Below are positions 12,501-25,900 of a stretch of DNA of 64,000 bases, one piece after another. The stretch comes from Amyelois transitella (Eukaryota; Arthropoda; Insecta; Lepidoptera; Pyralidae), in contig NC_083505.1 in the NCBI RefSeq assembly GCF_032362555.1, positions 10,035,501-10,099,500 on the forward strand. Reading direction: 5' to 3'. Below the pieces are notes generated by a model. The model did no database searches. It saw nothing but the letters and a program-made list of their open reading frames with translations, and was not told the DNA's origin. Position 1 is the first letter of the stretch; each line of letters begins with the position of its first letter. Both the position numbers and the translations under genes were made by a program.

Positions 12501-13179
12501 CTAGAAGACCAGATAATAAGTTGTTGAAGCCGCAAATTCCTAAGTTCCTAAAGAAGGTTGTTTAAAGTTAAAAGACACAAGATAGTTTAAGCAAATCGTG
12601 ACCAGACATCACAATAGCGCGTTTTACATTTTAAATGTCGGGGCTAATAACAAAAATTAGATTTTTTGATGTGTCCCTTTCAGAATGAGAACTTTTTCTA
12701 TTTCAAGTAAATTCATAATTTTCCCTTCTTGATATAGATACTCATCAGCTATCATTTAGGGAAGCTGTTGGAAAATTCCTTTGATCAAAAGATTTTAATT
12801 TTATGTAATTTAATATTAATGATAAGTACACACCTCGAAAATTGTAAAATCCCTTGCCCGAACGCTTCATAATTCTTAATTTCAATAACTGACGAACATG
12901 TATCGCGCAAAATCTGTTTTCGAAAAAAAAATCGTTTTTGATTGTAACCCTAATTTGTTAGCCAGTGACTGTGTAATAGGTGTAAAATGATATGAAATGA
13001 TCCGTGTAACAGTTTCATGGCACGGAACGGTTGGCGAAAGGTTTAATGAAGCAATAAGTAGATCCGCTTCGCTTGGCTAGATGAGTTGCTATTGCTAATA
13101 TAACATTCGTTGTAAGTAATTGACACCTGATTATGTTACCTGTTTGATATACCTATTCTAGTTCTATATTTTATTCAAA

Positions 13180-13322
13180 TAGTGACAGGTTGCTATCCCA
13201 TCGCCTAAAAGAGGAATCCCAAGCATATAAGCCTGACTCTTAGCCGCCTTTTACGACATCACAAGAGATGGAGTGCTCCTATTATTTTTTCTTATGGTGC
13301 CTGGAACCAAACGGCATGGTTT
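13180..13322 (-). repeat. SINE-A copy, tail missing
   Basis: AGTGACAGGTTGCTATCCCA, GCCTAAAAGAGGAATCCCAA and a GGTGCCTGGAACCAAACGGC head in antisense order. It stops before the ATGT tail region. Confidence 0.8.
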
Positions 13323-13914
13323 TGTATGGTACTTACTATTTTATTCGAAAAAGAGTATTTTTTTAAAACGAACTAAGATAAGTTCACGGGGACAAAGTCA
13401 CGGGCTAAGTTTATATCACGCTTCGACGGTGGCGTGGCACAAACAGTCGCAAAACAATTCCAAAGCCATCTAAACATGTCATGAATAAATCTCAAGGAGG
13501 GAAATTTATTATGACCATACTTAATTGAATCAGAAATAGCTAGCAATACGTTCGTTTTACAGCCAATTCGTTTGTCTTGGAAGTATATTTCACATACACT
13601 TATCCTCTTAATTACCTATGCATAACCCTTAAAGAAGATAGGAATTTAAGAAAGCGGGTAAGTAAAGTTAATTTAATACAGAGTGTAATATAAAGAATAA
13701 ACCAATCTGCACAACCTTCCTCAACGAAAATCGGGCGAAATAAAAACAAAGTTTTTATTCTCCGTACAATTGTGTCGATCAGCTGATCAATTTACGACGG
13801 GATTACATTTACTATGGGTTGTTTAGTTTTATAGGCTAGTTCGACTTGTGAGAATTGTTACCTCCTTACCATTACACCGTGTAAACTTGATCTATCCCAT
13901 CACACGGTAGTGTT

Positions 13915-13956
13915 GGTTGGTAGAGCCATTGGTTACCACCAATGGCTCTACCAACC
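13915..13956. repeat. Perfect 19-bp inverted repeat, 4-nt loop
   Basis: The arm at 13915-13933 (GGTTGGTAGAGCCATTGGT) is the exact reverse complement of 13938-13956, separated by TACC. The stem does not extend further on either side. Confidence 0.95.
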
Positions 13957-15467
13957 TTATATGTAGGTATATGCGTGAGCAATCAGTCTGCGCTGCTCTC
14001 GCGCTTGCTCTCAAACAGCGCACCCGTTTCTTAACTCCCTTCAAAATCCCCTTTTAGTTCTGCATAATTCACCCCCTGTTCAAGGAGGAACTGACGATTC
14101 ACGTTACGCCTCGCGTAACCATGCCATCGCCGAATGGTTGCCTTAATTTAAAGACCAAAGACCGCCGAACCTGTAGGCTGAATACATATGTATCTATGAA
14201 GGTGCTGGTTTAGCGCAGAGTCTATTTAACTTTATCAAAACAGTCTATATTTAATGTCATAGAAGCATTAAAGATAAGCGTCCATACATAACGTATATCC
14301 CTTACACTCCTGTGCTGGCAGCCATCCAGCGAAATGCACGATAGTTTATTTACGCTTGCCATCGCCGTGTTAATTTAGTTTACACTTAATGACACTGCTA
14401 TTTATTATGTGCTATTTTTTAAATAACATTTTAATCGCGATGAATTTTTGTAATAATGAATTAGACAGAACTGAACTAGCCGCTGATTTATTTTTTGTCC
14501 GTACCTAATAGTTGATTTAATTGAAAACTGAAGTCAAAGAACTGCTCAAAGATGTACATGTGTGCTATAAAACATCTGCCGAATCTGTAGCTTTATGAGT
14601 TAGTATATAATACCAGCTAAAAAAGGCCATCAGTTAAAACCAATTTATCAACGACCAAAAAATATTTTTTACCGCAAGCTGTATTTGGGTCAAACATGCT
14701 GCGGTCACACCTATCCACAGAAATAAATATCGGAAGCGAATATACCTAACCTAATTTTTAAAAATCTCTCAGAGATGGACCATTCAATAAAATTGAAGTA
14801 TCTATTTTAAATTAATGTCGTACCTATAAAATGTCAAAAGGTCATAATGTAAGTAACTACTATGTATTATAAAGAATAAATCAATAAAACAAGGAACAAG
14901 GACAGTTTGTTTTGGGTAAAATTGGTTGAGCATATTTTTTTTAATATACCTTCTCTTAACTAGGTCCTTAACAGTCAATGGTTCAGATAGTTCAATTTCT
15001 ATCAACGTATTTCTTTTTCTCAAAAACAGTCTCTTAATTATATTAATTTGTAAGTATGTGTGTAGGCAACGGAAAGTAATTTAAGACCCTACCTTCCTCT
15101 CATCTTTATGCAACCTTTTTGCGATAAAGAACACCCTGCGTGCTTGTGAAAAAAGTACGGCAACTTACATAACGTTCACTCGGTGGCGTCTGTGCCACAT
15201 TAGTACTTGATTTAAGTTTATTTCTGTGACAATAAACAAGACCTTGTGACTCAGAGGCAAGCATAATACAATTGCATCACAGAGGTTAGCAAAGTAATGA
15301 CAATGACCTAACCTGGGTCAGGTCAGAATGTGCCAATCAGAAAAAGAGACACGTGCTATCATGCTGTGGGTTGATGGGCCATTATCATTGATTTCAAAAA
15401 ATATAACTTTTAAAACATCGATGACGATAGACTATATCGATGCTTTTAAAATGATGTAATAAGTACC

Positions 15468-15630
15468 GTGTGGTCCCCGGCACTTTAGAATAAAACCTTT
15501 CCATCTCTTTCCAATGGATGTCGTAAAAAGAGACTAATGAATAGACTAATAAAATTGGGATTCTTCTTTGCTGTTGGCTCTGTTTACAACCTTGCATGTT
15601 TAAGGAATAATGACGTGATTATATGTATGT
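15468..15630 (+). repeat. SINE-A copy with internal deletion
   Basis: The head (GTGTGGTCCCCGGCAC, ATGGATGTCGTAAAA) is joined directly to GTTGGCTCTG and a GACGTGATTATATGTATGTA tail. The middle block is absent. Confidence 0.75.
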
Positions 15631-15779
15631 ATGAATTGATATAAAATATTTATATTTTAAGATTATCCATTAGATTCGTTTAATTCATTTTTTTAATTAC
15701 CTTTTATAACCATTTATTGGTATATATTGTGTCATCGTTATTTTATAAGCTTTTTAATTAACTTTATATTTACAATCAT

Positions 15780-15968
15780 ACATACATACATGAAATCACG
15801 CCTCTTTCCCGGAGGGGTAGGCAGAGACTACCTCTTTCCACTTGCCACGATCTCTGCATACTTCCTTCTCTTCATCCACATCCATAACTGTCTTCATGCA
15901 AACTCTGCGGTTTCGGGTAATTTTGACCTGACCCTTTACCAGGACGTCCTTAATTGTATTTACAATTA
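15780..15968 (-). mobile_element. LINE1 3' end, 5'-truncated
   Basis: Begins with the CATA repeat and follows LINE1 41450-41625 closely, including GGAGGGGTAGGCAGAGACTA and GACCCTTTACCAGGACGTCC. This is the typical product of incomplete reverse transcription. Confidence 0.85.
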
Positions 15969-16403
15969 ATCTGCAAATAATTCTTCTAAATATACAAAAA
16001 CATTGAATAAAAATACAATACGTCTATATGTCATCGTCTAATGTTATCGTGAACGACCCTATTTGTTTCATGATCCGGTTCATTCCTCATCAAATGATAA
16101 CCGTATCAGGTTATTGAAGTCACGCAGATGACTCGTACCACGGTAATGAGAATATGGTAATACTACCAGCAGTACGGCGGATTCGTCAGATATCATTAAT
16201 TCTGTGCTGGTTCTGTAATGAGAATCGTCACGATCGGTATTTCGTCGAAGAATAAAATTGACGATCTTTGACAAAAAAATTGCTTTGTTTGACTCAAATC
16301 ATTCGTCCCTTTTAACTTTATCTTTTTTATACAAATATCATTGTTAGGCGTAGGTGTATCTATAGTTTATAGGTATATACGGTAATAAGCTGCGGCGTAA
16401 AGG

Positions 16404-16530
16404 ATAGTATGAGTAGAAAAGGAGTGAACAGTGAGATTGACGGAAGTAATTGGAAAAAATCTAACATACCTAATGTGCCGAACCCACGTAGAAAGTGGGA
16501 AAAGGTAACGACAAGGAAGAAGATAGCGTA
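16404..16530 (+). repeat. Dispersed repeat, LINE 3'-end type
   Basis: Shares GAAGTAATTGGAAAAAA, a GTGCCGAACCCAC block and AAAGTGGGAAAAGGTAACGA with 36262-36386. It is probably the 3' end of a LINE family not otherwise present; the family is not identified. Confidence 0.6.
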
Positions 16531-17395
16531 GGTATGTCAATTTCAGTGTAACTTTATTCATTGGCGGCTTAACAGAGTATATTTTAAAGAGAAATATAAT
16601 ATCTATGTCAATGTCAAGGTAAATCTCGGAATATGACGTCACACGAACGGTGAAAGTTTCATTCATTTATCAGAAACTTTCCCTCTATTACTAAATATAG
16701 AACTTAGGCATCGGATTTTCTTTCAAAAGAGAAAAATGAGTTTTTTTCTCTGTTATTATTATTTCATGAAGTCACTGAGCTTCAGAAAGTTCCCTATTAT
16801 CATTAATTTATTTTTTATTTATTTATTTGTATTTATTTATTTACGCCAAAAATACAACGGTAGTAGTACACCTCTTACAGTATTTGGCAAGATGACTGTT
16901 GTGCTGACTGTAACTGTATACCTACACATTTTACAAATTTTAATGTGATTACGGCTGGCACAAGCTGATACCGTTGCGAAGGTCTTCGACTGTTACTTCA
17001 ATAATTTAAGGCCCTAATGCAGTGTCAAATAAATTAATTGAGTACAAATCGAATGACAGAGGTTGCATGCACACACGATTTATAGTCATGCAGTTATTCC
17101 ATACCTATAGTATATTATTTATATTATGATGTAGATGTGTAAAAATATTATTATTTTATATACAGATGTAAATTATTCAGTGAATACAAAGAAGTAATAT
17201 CTTATTCGATTAAAAAATATTTTACGTTGTAAATAGTCCACAGTGATGTTTAAAAACTAGCACTTCTAAATAAAGAACGGACCGCAAGGCAGTTTTGGTA
17301 AGAATAAACGAGATATCATTAGGCAGGACTGTTAGTAAGCGCGATGACTCGTGCTAAATCCAAATACGTAAACGTTTTAGGATGAATTACTTTGC

Positions 17396-17662
17396 AAATA
17401 CATACATACATATAGTCACGTCTATATCCCTTATTGGGGTAGACAGAGCCAACAGTCTTGAAAAGGCCGATAAGCCACGTTCAGCTTTTTGGCTTGATGA
17501 TAGAATTGAGATTCAAATAGTGACAGGTTGCTAGCCCATCGCCTAAAAGAAGAATACCAAGTTTATAAGACTATCCCTTTGTCGCCTTTTACGACATCTA
17601 TGGGAACGAGATGGAGTGGTCCTATTTTTTTTTTGTAATGGTGCCGGGAACCACATGGCACT
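17396..17662 (-). repeat. SINE-A, near full length
   Basis: Starts with the CATACATACATATA tail. It runs through GGGGTAGACAGAGCCAACAG, AGATTCAAATAGTGACAGGT and CCTTTTACGACATC to the GGTGCCGGGAACCACATGGC head. It is one of the two or three most complete copies. Confidence 0.9.
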
Positions 17663-18040
17663 GCCGGGATCCACGCGGCACTTTGCAAATAAAAAGATGT
17701 TATCCATCTCTTTCTTCTTCTATCTTTCTCATTCTCTTTCATCCCTTACGGTGTACAGATCCAACACATAATGACAAGTTTCTAGCGTTGATTGTATAGA
17801 TTTTAAAAGTCAATCAAACGAAAGCCTTTAATTGCACAAGAAGAAAAGTACAATATTATGTACTATGTTTGTTTCTCGCCGTCAGATCTAATCGCCACTT
17901 ACTCGTACAACATCGACGGGATAAGATATTAAAATAACGAAAGTTAAATCATGTGTGGTGTAAATTTGGTTGTCTTTCACGCAAAGTCAACTAGACGGAT
18001 TTTGATAAATTTACGGATTTTTAATTAATTAACTTATTTA

Positions 18041-18313
18041 TGTCCACGGGTAGAATATAAATATAAATAAAATAAATATATACGGGTCAAATTACACAGA
18101 TTGAGTTAGCCTCGAAGAAAGTTTGAGACTTGTGTTACGAGATACTAACTCAATCATATTATATTTTATAATAAATACTTATAAAGATAAACATCCAAAA
18201 AACCGGGCCAATCAGAAAAAGTGCTTTTCTCATTGTGCCCTGACCGGGATTCGAACTCGGGACCTCCGGTGTCACAGACAAGCATACTATCGCTACGCCA
18301 CAGAGGCGGTCAA
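18041..18313 (-). repeat. SINE-B, tRNA-derived, reverse copy
   Basis: Mirrors 9060-9330: B box complement GGGATTCGAACTCGGGA, A-box complement TACGCCACAGAGGC, and the paired GAGTTAGCCTCG / CGAGATACTAACTC arms. Confidence 0.85.
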
Positions 18314-18377
18314 ATATATATAATATAAATTGGAATAATATAATAAGTACTTATCATCCCGACGTTCCCATGAGACA

Positions 18378-18460
18378 TATATACATATAATTACGTATTG
18401 CGGGGTAAACATAGCCAACAACTCAAAAAGATTGAAAGGTCACTTTCAGCGTGGCTTTAA
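18378..18460 (-). repeat. SINE-A 3' fragment
   Basis: Antisense tail (ATATACATATAATTACGTAT), then GGGGTAAACATAGCCAAC and the TTTCAGCGTGGC block. Confidence 0.65.
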
Positions 18461-19199
18461 AATAATTATTAAAATAATTGACAAAAATAAAAATAATCAT
18501 AAAACACATTCACATCATAGTTGAGTGAAATATAAAGATTATAACAACAAACAGAATGGCGCAATCCACAACATTCAACATGTCACAGTCTCGACAAATG
18601 ATAACAATATTTCTTCCCCAAGATTCCTTATCTCTAGACTTCCACGGGTGGAAGATTTTTGTGTCTCGGTTTAAAGGTCATATCATGTTTTAAATGTTTT
18701 CACTTTGGGGTTTTTTTTTAAACCTAAGTATGGATTTAAACATTTTTTTAATCATTTATTTTCTTGCGATCATTAGGCTATCCAGCCCCCTTATTCACGA
18801 ATGTTGAAAAGCAATATGTCTTGTCATCTCACTCTTTCTACTAATCCAGTTATCTTCTCTGCTAGTAAGAGAGACATAAGTGAACATAATAACGTTCAAT
18901 GAATAAAGTAGTAGCTAAACGTGACCTTCGTATCTTGTGACCATCGGCTCTGTCTACCTCGTAAGTAAAAACGTGGTATTGCCTACATGATAAGATACAT
19001 ATTCGTACACAACACAACTTTTTAAAAACTTCAAACGACTGAATCATTTACTTTTTTCATATATCAATGGCGCTTACATTTATTTATATTATTTTACTAT
19101 TATAGTTACCGTTGTAAACCTTAAAAATATGTTAGAAGTTTATGTGTTTTGTATATTTAAATTCGATTTTACATGTAAAATAACATCAGCAGAATATAA

Positions 19200-19370
19200 T
19201 TACCTATATAATTACGTCTTAATTCCCATGGGGTAGACGGAGCCATCAGTCTCTAAAATACTGAAAGGCCAGGTTCGGCTGTACGTATGGCGTATGATAA
19301 ATTGAGATTCAAATAGTGACAGGTTGGTAGCTAACGCCTTAAAAACAATCCCAAGGGAGAATATAATTTC
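19200..19370 (-). repeat. SINE-A copy, head missing
   Basis: Antisense tail and middle: ATGGGGTAGACGGAGCCATC, TTGAGATTCAAATAGTGACA, ACAATCCCAAG. The head is lost. Confidence 0.75.
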
Positions 19371-19589
19371 ATATTTCAAATAGTATTTTCGTAAGTTCTT
19401 ATGTTAAGAAATTATCTATTCTTGGATCAGTGAACCGGTACCATTTATTTGTCCCCTGCAGAGATTTGAGATAGACCCTCATCATGACATGACATGAAGA
19501 GAGTGACACATCGTACGTAAAAATATCATTAAATTCTGCCCATAACCAGTTATTTTCAACCAGATACCGTAAAGCATTATTATGACTCT

Positions 19590-19855
19590 TTTAAGAGTTA
19601 TGTACATTGGTTCCAGTAGATATTAACCGAAGCTTTTACGGTGAGAAAAATAAACGTTAGCAAATCTGCACATTCAGACAACTGGATATGTAAAAATGAT
19701 CCAATATGGGTTACGTTCCCCTGGCAAGGTTGAGAAGGTCAGACGGGAGTCGCTTCGTGTAAAATACCTGACTCACCCATTCACGATCATGGTCAAAAAG
19801 CGCACTCCGGGCTCGATGTAAGACCGGGACGAAGAAGACCATGAAGCATTATTAT
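19590..19855 (+). repeat. SINE-C copy
   Basis: Shares GGTCAGACGGGAGTCGCTTC, GTGTAAAATA and AAGAAGACCATGAAG with the reverse complement of 50937-51210, where a tRNA-like head is visible. The head is degraded here. Confidence 0.6.
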
Positions 19856-21046
19856 TAACATTGTAGTTATTTGTAGACTATACAAATAAGATAGTTATCT
19901 GAAGTCTACGAGACGTGGTAAATAACTCGCGAAATTTGTAAATACAAGGAGTCGTTTGGTAATCAAATAATGCGATAGCTTTGTTGATTTTGCTGCACCG
20001 TGTAAAGGAGATTACATTGTCTGTCCATTAGACTGTTCACAAGGTATCTCTTAAGTATTCGATATTTAGGATTACTTTTTTCAACTTTACATAAAACAAG
20101 TTTTCTTCTTTGAAACTTACAAGATACTCTTATAAAAAATGAACATATTGCAATAAAATAAAGAATATATCGCTATGAAACATCCAAGATGATATTGTAA
20201 AAAATATCGTATCAGAGCTTCTATAGTAAGGGTGGCTTTGGCTGGCAGGCGCTCCCATTCTGTAATGTTGGCAAGCACAGTTTGCGCAGTCACTGTAGAG
20301 ATTCACGTCGGTAAATATGCCTTTTATAGAGCTTTAAGCTCTATTTGCCAAATATCTGATTACCGATTCTTGGAGATGTGACTTTCCTTCACAATATAAA
20401 TCTGAATCTACATACGTATAAAAGGTTAACGTGACTGACTTACATATCAAGGCGCAGCCGAAACCACTGACAGAGTTATTTAAAATATGGCATGAAATAA
20501 ATATAATGAATGTAAGAAAAGGATTTGGATATTCCCACAGAAGCATAGCATCGGGTTTGGAAGAAAAAGTTAAAGCAACAAGATAAATATGACATTATCA
20601 GACTATGATCGGTCACACTAGAAACACATCTATAATATGACATTTATAAGAAATATTAAGGGAAATTCTTTTCTCAAATGCATAATTTTAATCTATAGAC
20701 AACAGTTTAAACCAATTAAAAATTCAATAAAATCCGAAGACGAAAATAAACCATTAGGAAAGCTCTGATCCTGCTCCTGAGCGGTCAAACTTTGACCATT
20801 AAAAAGGTGGATAAATTAGTAAAGCTGGAAATAACAGAAACTAAAATTGTGAAGAATGTTCTTCTATCTCGTGATTACTTAGATAATATACACATTAATG
20901 TCCATATTCATAACGTGTCAAGCAATTGATAACGACTGTGTATCTACTATTTAAATCACGTAATATTTGTAATGTGACATGTCATACAAAGATAAAGTCA
21001 GTATGATAACATAATTAAAATTACCTCATTTTCGATCATATCTAAA

Positions 21047-21316
21047 CTAGCTGTGCCCGCGACTTCGTCCGCATGAAATAGTTATTTTGGGCATCATTGA
21101 AGCCCTCAAGGATGAATAACTTACTTACCTTTTTTTTCACATGTTCCTTTATTTCTTCGCTCCAATAGTTGCAGCGTGATGTAATATAGCCTAAAGCCTT
21201 CCTCTATAAATGGTATATTCAACACAAAAATAATTTTTCAATTCGAAGCAGTAGTTCCTGAGATTAGCGCGTTCAAACAAACAAACTCTTCAGCTTTTTA
21301 ATATTAGTATAGATTG
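21047..21316. repeat. Nonautonomous repeat with CGCGACTTCGTCCGC end
   Basis: Begins CTAGCTGTGCCCGCGACTTC and ends TTAATATTAGTATAGAT. The same CGCGACTTCGTCCGC motif occurs at 52326 and, reversed, at 29775. I know such ends as widespread lepidopteran repeats; assignment to Helitron-like or LINE-derived elements is unsettled. Confidence 0.65.
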
Positions 21317-22544
21317 GATTTAGATGCCATCTTTACAGACTATTTTTATATTTCAAAGATTGTTAGAAGTTTTGTTTCTTTTTTTTTATTAACTACTCAT
21401 CAAGTAACTACTAATAACGATTTATGCTATGCTGGCTATTGTGTGAATGCTATCTTGAATTTTATAAACTCAGCGCGGTATTGGGCTATTATACCGATAT
21501 ACCTGCTTTTAAACTTTTATTTTACTATTAACAATGGTACGTATAGCATGAATACCAAAATATCTACTAATATTGTAACTTAAATAATTATGTTCATTGT
21601 AATTCGATGGCCTTTAGAATAAGATTTGAATTTGTGCCAAAGGGTGCGTTATCAGATATCAAACTAGGCCACCCTTGATTTCCTTTGATGAGAACTTTCT
21701 CATTTTATTAAGTTTGAAGTTTAACTATAATCGTATTGGTTAATTTTTGATTTCAAACGATTCGTGCTCTGAATCAAGTTTTTTGAAAACTCTTTGTTTC
21801 AAATAAACTTGATCACATCACATCACAAATTCCTTGATTTTATATTATACAAAAACATGCTGAATGTGTCCGAATATTTTTTACATGTAAAATCATCTAG
21901 TTTTGATACGTAAGAGAAGGAAATTTGGTAAGAAGTATAAGACTGTACTTTAACAAACAGCTGACGTGTATCTGATAACGCTTAAGTTCAAAAAGATAAG
22001 TAATGTTAAATTTACAGAATCTGAAGATATTTAAATATTTGTTATCGAGTTATTGTTTGAACTTTGAAGATTATGTTTCGCGCCGAGCTAATATTTAGAT
22101 TACCATTGCTACCGAACTTAGTTCAAAAGTTATTACGTAAATAAACAGAAGTGAAATTAACTACTAACTTTGAGATTTCTAAGTTTAGGTTATTAATAAA
22201 AATATTAAATATTATATTAATAACAAGTTTAAAAATAGTAAGGTATGTATTAAAAAATAAACAAATGTGAAGAACTTAGGAGAAGAATTGCATAACCAAA
22301 GATAAGATTTGGTTGTTAATAGGCCATAATTCTGTTATTGTCTCTTTATTTTTATTTCTTAAATTACATTTTTATAATATTAATATAAAAAAATAAAAAC
22401 ATTATAATAAACTTATTTAGTTATCTTCTAACAGCGGTTGTTATTTTTATCGTTAGTTATGTATTAACTAAAAAAAGTTTGAAGTGCCTAAAAGAAAAAA
22501 GGTTTTACACATTGCATGTCCAGACTAGATAAGATTTTATTGTT

Positions 22545-22765
22545 AACAGGGCCCGGTGGTTAGGCGGGAGTCGCTTGTGTGATAACCTGAATTGCTCGGT
22601 GGACCAAGCGTCTTCTTACCAAGGAGGACGCAACCGGTACAAATGGCCTTTTCGGCAAAACCACTCTCAAGTGGGACGAAACTCGGCATTGGACTTTCCC
22701 TATATGAAATGAGAGCAATGCAAACTCGCGAGCGGGTAGAAGGGTGATGATGAAAGACCAATATT
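22545..22765 (+). repeat. SINE-C-related fragment
   Basis: GGCGGGAGTCGCTTGTGTGA resembles the SINE-C body at 19590-19855. The segment sits directly downstream of the transporter exon 1 donor and is GC-richer than its flanks. Confidence 0.4.
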
Positions 22766-22781
22766 TGTGTAAAGTACTTAC

Positions 22782-22929
22782 TTATAATGTGTACCATAAA
22801 GGAGGCGAAGGCGACAATCCACCCCCAGCCGCCGTCGGGTGGTGGAGCCGGGCTCTCTGAGCGCGGGGAAGCCTGCGCCTGCGCACCATTCCCGTTCTTC
22901 GAATTTTTCGCCACCACTCCGTGAGACAT
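22782..22929 (-). CDS. Monocarboxylate transporter, first coding exon
   Basis: Encodes the 49-residue N-terminus plus one base of a split codon. It is a polar Ala/Ser/Pro-rich cytoplasmic tail followed by DGGWGWIVAFASFMVHII, the conserved motif at the start of TM1 in MCT/SLC16 proteins. The donor is GTAAGT at 22781-22776 (phase 1), matching the acceptor before 2976. I start at ATG 22929-22927, which has A at -3. The open frame runs further upstream through a GTG at 22953, but I see no ATG there. The 5' UTR and promoter are not recognisable. Confidence 0.88.
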
Positions 22930-25900
22930 CTTCGGTACTTTCTCTTTTGGCACTAAGTTATAAATTTGTCACTTGTAAGGCAGCTCAAAACTTGATATGG
23001 CTTCAAAAGCGTTTGCTATATTATCTTATTCAACTAATTAGCTCAGCACTACTTTGTACAAATTCCTGTTTAATATTGTCGATACTTGCTTATACGACGT
23101 TATTGCAGCTTATCTATTTGTAAATATATCAATTATAATTGCACTATTGGTATTGCTATGGAAGGACAAGCGGAAGAGCAAAGTAACGTTACAAGGGTTA
23201 TAAGAACGGCTATTTGTAAAATGATGAATAACCGTGAGTTTCTATGTATTATGGTTGACCATTATTTTTACACCTATCTGCGGTTTAACACCACTTTTGC
23301 TCTCGCGATCACGGCTTTGAAGTTGATTGCAGACATTTTTGTGCCCCAGAATTCAGTTCTGAAACAAACAAATTAGAATTAAAGCACTACTGAAGAAAAC
23401 GTTGCTTTGTTAGATACAATGACGTATAATCCGAAAAGAAAAATAGGTAATTATAGAGGGAGAGAATTTATACGCTATATAATAGGAACGCGCGTGCTTC
23501 AGAGGTTAATGCTAGTGATTTTCAAGGAGAACTTTGGGAGGCATGAACTCATTATAAACTACAAACCCAAAGCCAGTCTTAATACAAAAAGTAAAGACAT
23601 ATCAAGCCTCAGTGATAAAATTTAACTCTTAGCATAGATATAAAATGTGTGCCTGGAAATAATAGGTTGGAAACATCATGTACTTTTGATTTCTATTTAG
23701 ATTTTATTGTGTTACTTTGTTTGTCAATAAAACTCGCAGTAGGTTTCATTATTTCTCGTCGGTAAATTTATGGCAGTTTTACAGTTACAACATAATTATG
23801 GCGCTTATAAAAGTGTAGTCTCTCCTCAAATCGTATAAAAATTAACATACATTATAATATATAGGGTAGAAAAACACAAAAAAAAATAATAAAAAAAAAA
23901 ATTAAATAGCGTAAAACTTAAATCAATTGAATATTTCAATCCTTTGCTGCACATTCAGGTTACTGACTGCTAAACTTAAAATATATCTTAAGCTGTAACC
24001 TACGAGAACATAATCTTCAAGCTTAAAATCACTTGGCAACGACGGCCAAGTAACAAGTCTATGTGATCGGAAATACCGCATGTATTCGTTCCCCAATATT
24101 CATGAAGCACTATCAGGCAAGTGGAATAGAATGATCGATCGATATGGGAACGTGTCAATAACTTTGATAAGCCTTACATATAGGGACAAGTGATTTATTG
24201 ATAAGGACCAGTATGATTTTTGGGTTATCAATATCTTCAGATATGATGCTAATAATAATGAAACCAGCTGTATTACCATGTAACAAAAAATATCCTTTAT
24301 CTCTTCTCCAGATGTACAATACTGTCGGTGATTTTCAGAGGTGATTTTATCTCAACGATGACAAGATATGTCATTTCCATTTCATAAGGTTGGTAGCGGT
24401 CAAGAAAGAAAATAGAGAAAAATATCAGACAATGAATTTATGAAAAGTTGTTATGTAAATTTTCAGTAGAAAAAAAGGCATCCATAATCATGAAGTGAAG
24501 AGAAAATGAGAGAGATCAGTAAAGCCGGCAGAAATCCGTTGTATAGAAGCTTACTATAACAGTTGGAGATTCATTAATAGTCTATTCTAACCACGACTCC
24601 TTCTCTTTCTCATGGATGTCGAATAAGGCGATTAAGGGACAGGCTGATAAACTTGGAATTCTCCTTTTAGACGATGGGCTAGCTGTCCTGTCCCTATTTG
24701 AATCTAAATTCCACCATTAAGCTATATAGCTGAACGTGGTTTTTTAGTCATTGCGAGATTGTTCTTTATATACTTAAGTACTTTTCGATCGCAGATGTGC
24801 ATTATTGCGCATTTCCTCTTAATAAGTAATCTATCACTTTTATTTTATTGTGTATTAAAATCGTGAAGTTGTAAAACATTTGACGGCGAAAGCTATTAGT
24901 TGATTTTGATGTGGCCATAATGTGAATAAAATAAAAATGATAACGGTTTTAACTAAGCATTTTGGTTCTACTTGTAGATTTTATTATGTATTTTAGATGC
25001 GCTAAGTTTAAAAAAAAAGAAATTAGACGTAGTGGAAATTAGCACATTGCTTCTGTTTGATCACAGTCCTTTCAGCTATATGGCTTAATTGACAATAAAG
25101 TAAAAAAAAGGAAATATTACACATTTAGCCTTCTCCCGACCTCACATCTGTTCCAAAGGTTCCCATAATACTGGCAGCATTGACACGATGTAAAAATAAA
25201 AAAAATCCCTTACCTCATATAATAACTGATTTTCCTACATCTTGTTTTCAGATAAACATGAGTCAAGTGAATGTTATCGCTATCATTGCATTATGACAGA
25301 AATTTGGTAAAAAGTGTAAGTACCTATACCATCTTCAATAATGGAGAAGTCTGTTGCCACAGTAATCGAAATACGAGTAATATAGTTAGGACTAGATTAT
25401 TTAGATTTCTATGAAGTATAATGCGAAATAAGTATACCGGGGCTACACTCCCGTGGTCATTTTTCAAGTCTTAAATGTTTTATTCATTACGACCAAAACT
25501 ATAAAATCTCTTTACCATTACTTAGTGTCGGCGAAGGTTTTAATTTTTGATTTCTATCATAGGTTTAAGTAAACTAGGTACCATTATTTCCACAATAAAT
25601 AAACGAGCTTTGGACTTTGATTATGATTCACACTATGAAGTACACACACTATCTGCGCTCTATTAAAAAGAATTTAGTGTGCATTGCCCTCATTTACGAC
25701 CCGATACAATACAACTACATTGGTAAGATATGCGGTCGACTGTAATGAGATGCTAACTCATTACACATTTAAGTAATATCCCATTAACATTCCAAAAGGT
25801 ATAAATTGTAACTATTTTCGTTAATTTACATTTGGTTCTATTGCAGTGAGTATAACTTGTATATATTAATAAAAAAATAAAATGAATTATTGAGTCCATC

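Larger units (their letters stand above)
2977..22781 (-). other. 19.8-kb first intron of the transporter gene
   Basis: Between the GTAAGT donor at 22781 and the CAG acceptor at 2979-2977. It contains SINE-A copies (7921-8067, 13180-13322, 15468-15630, 17396-17662, 18378-18460, 19200-19370), SINE-B copies (9060-9330, 18041-18313), LINE1-tail fragments (6239, 7536, 15780), a perfect hairpin (13915-13956) and coding-looking minus-strand segments (4283-6141). The rest is AT-rich with no convincing gene. Confidence 0.85.

Noticed and set aside
13915..13956. microRNA precursor
   Set aside because: The 19-bp stem with a 4-base loop is too short for normal Drosha/Dicer processing and there is no extended lower stem.
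22930..22953. Earlier start for the transporter at GTG 22953
   Set aside because: The codon is GTG; the first ATG in frame is at 22929 and has a suitable A at -3.
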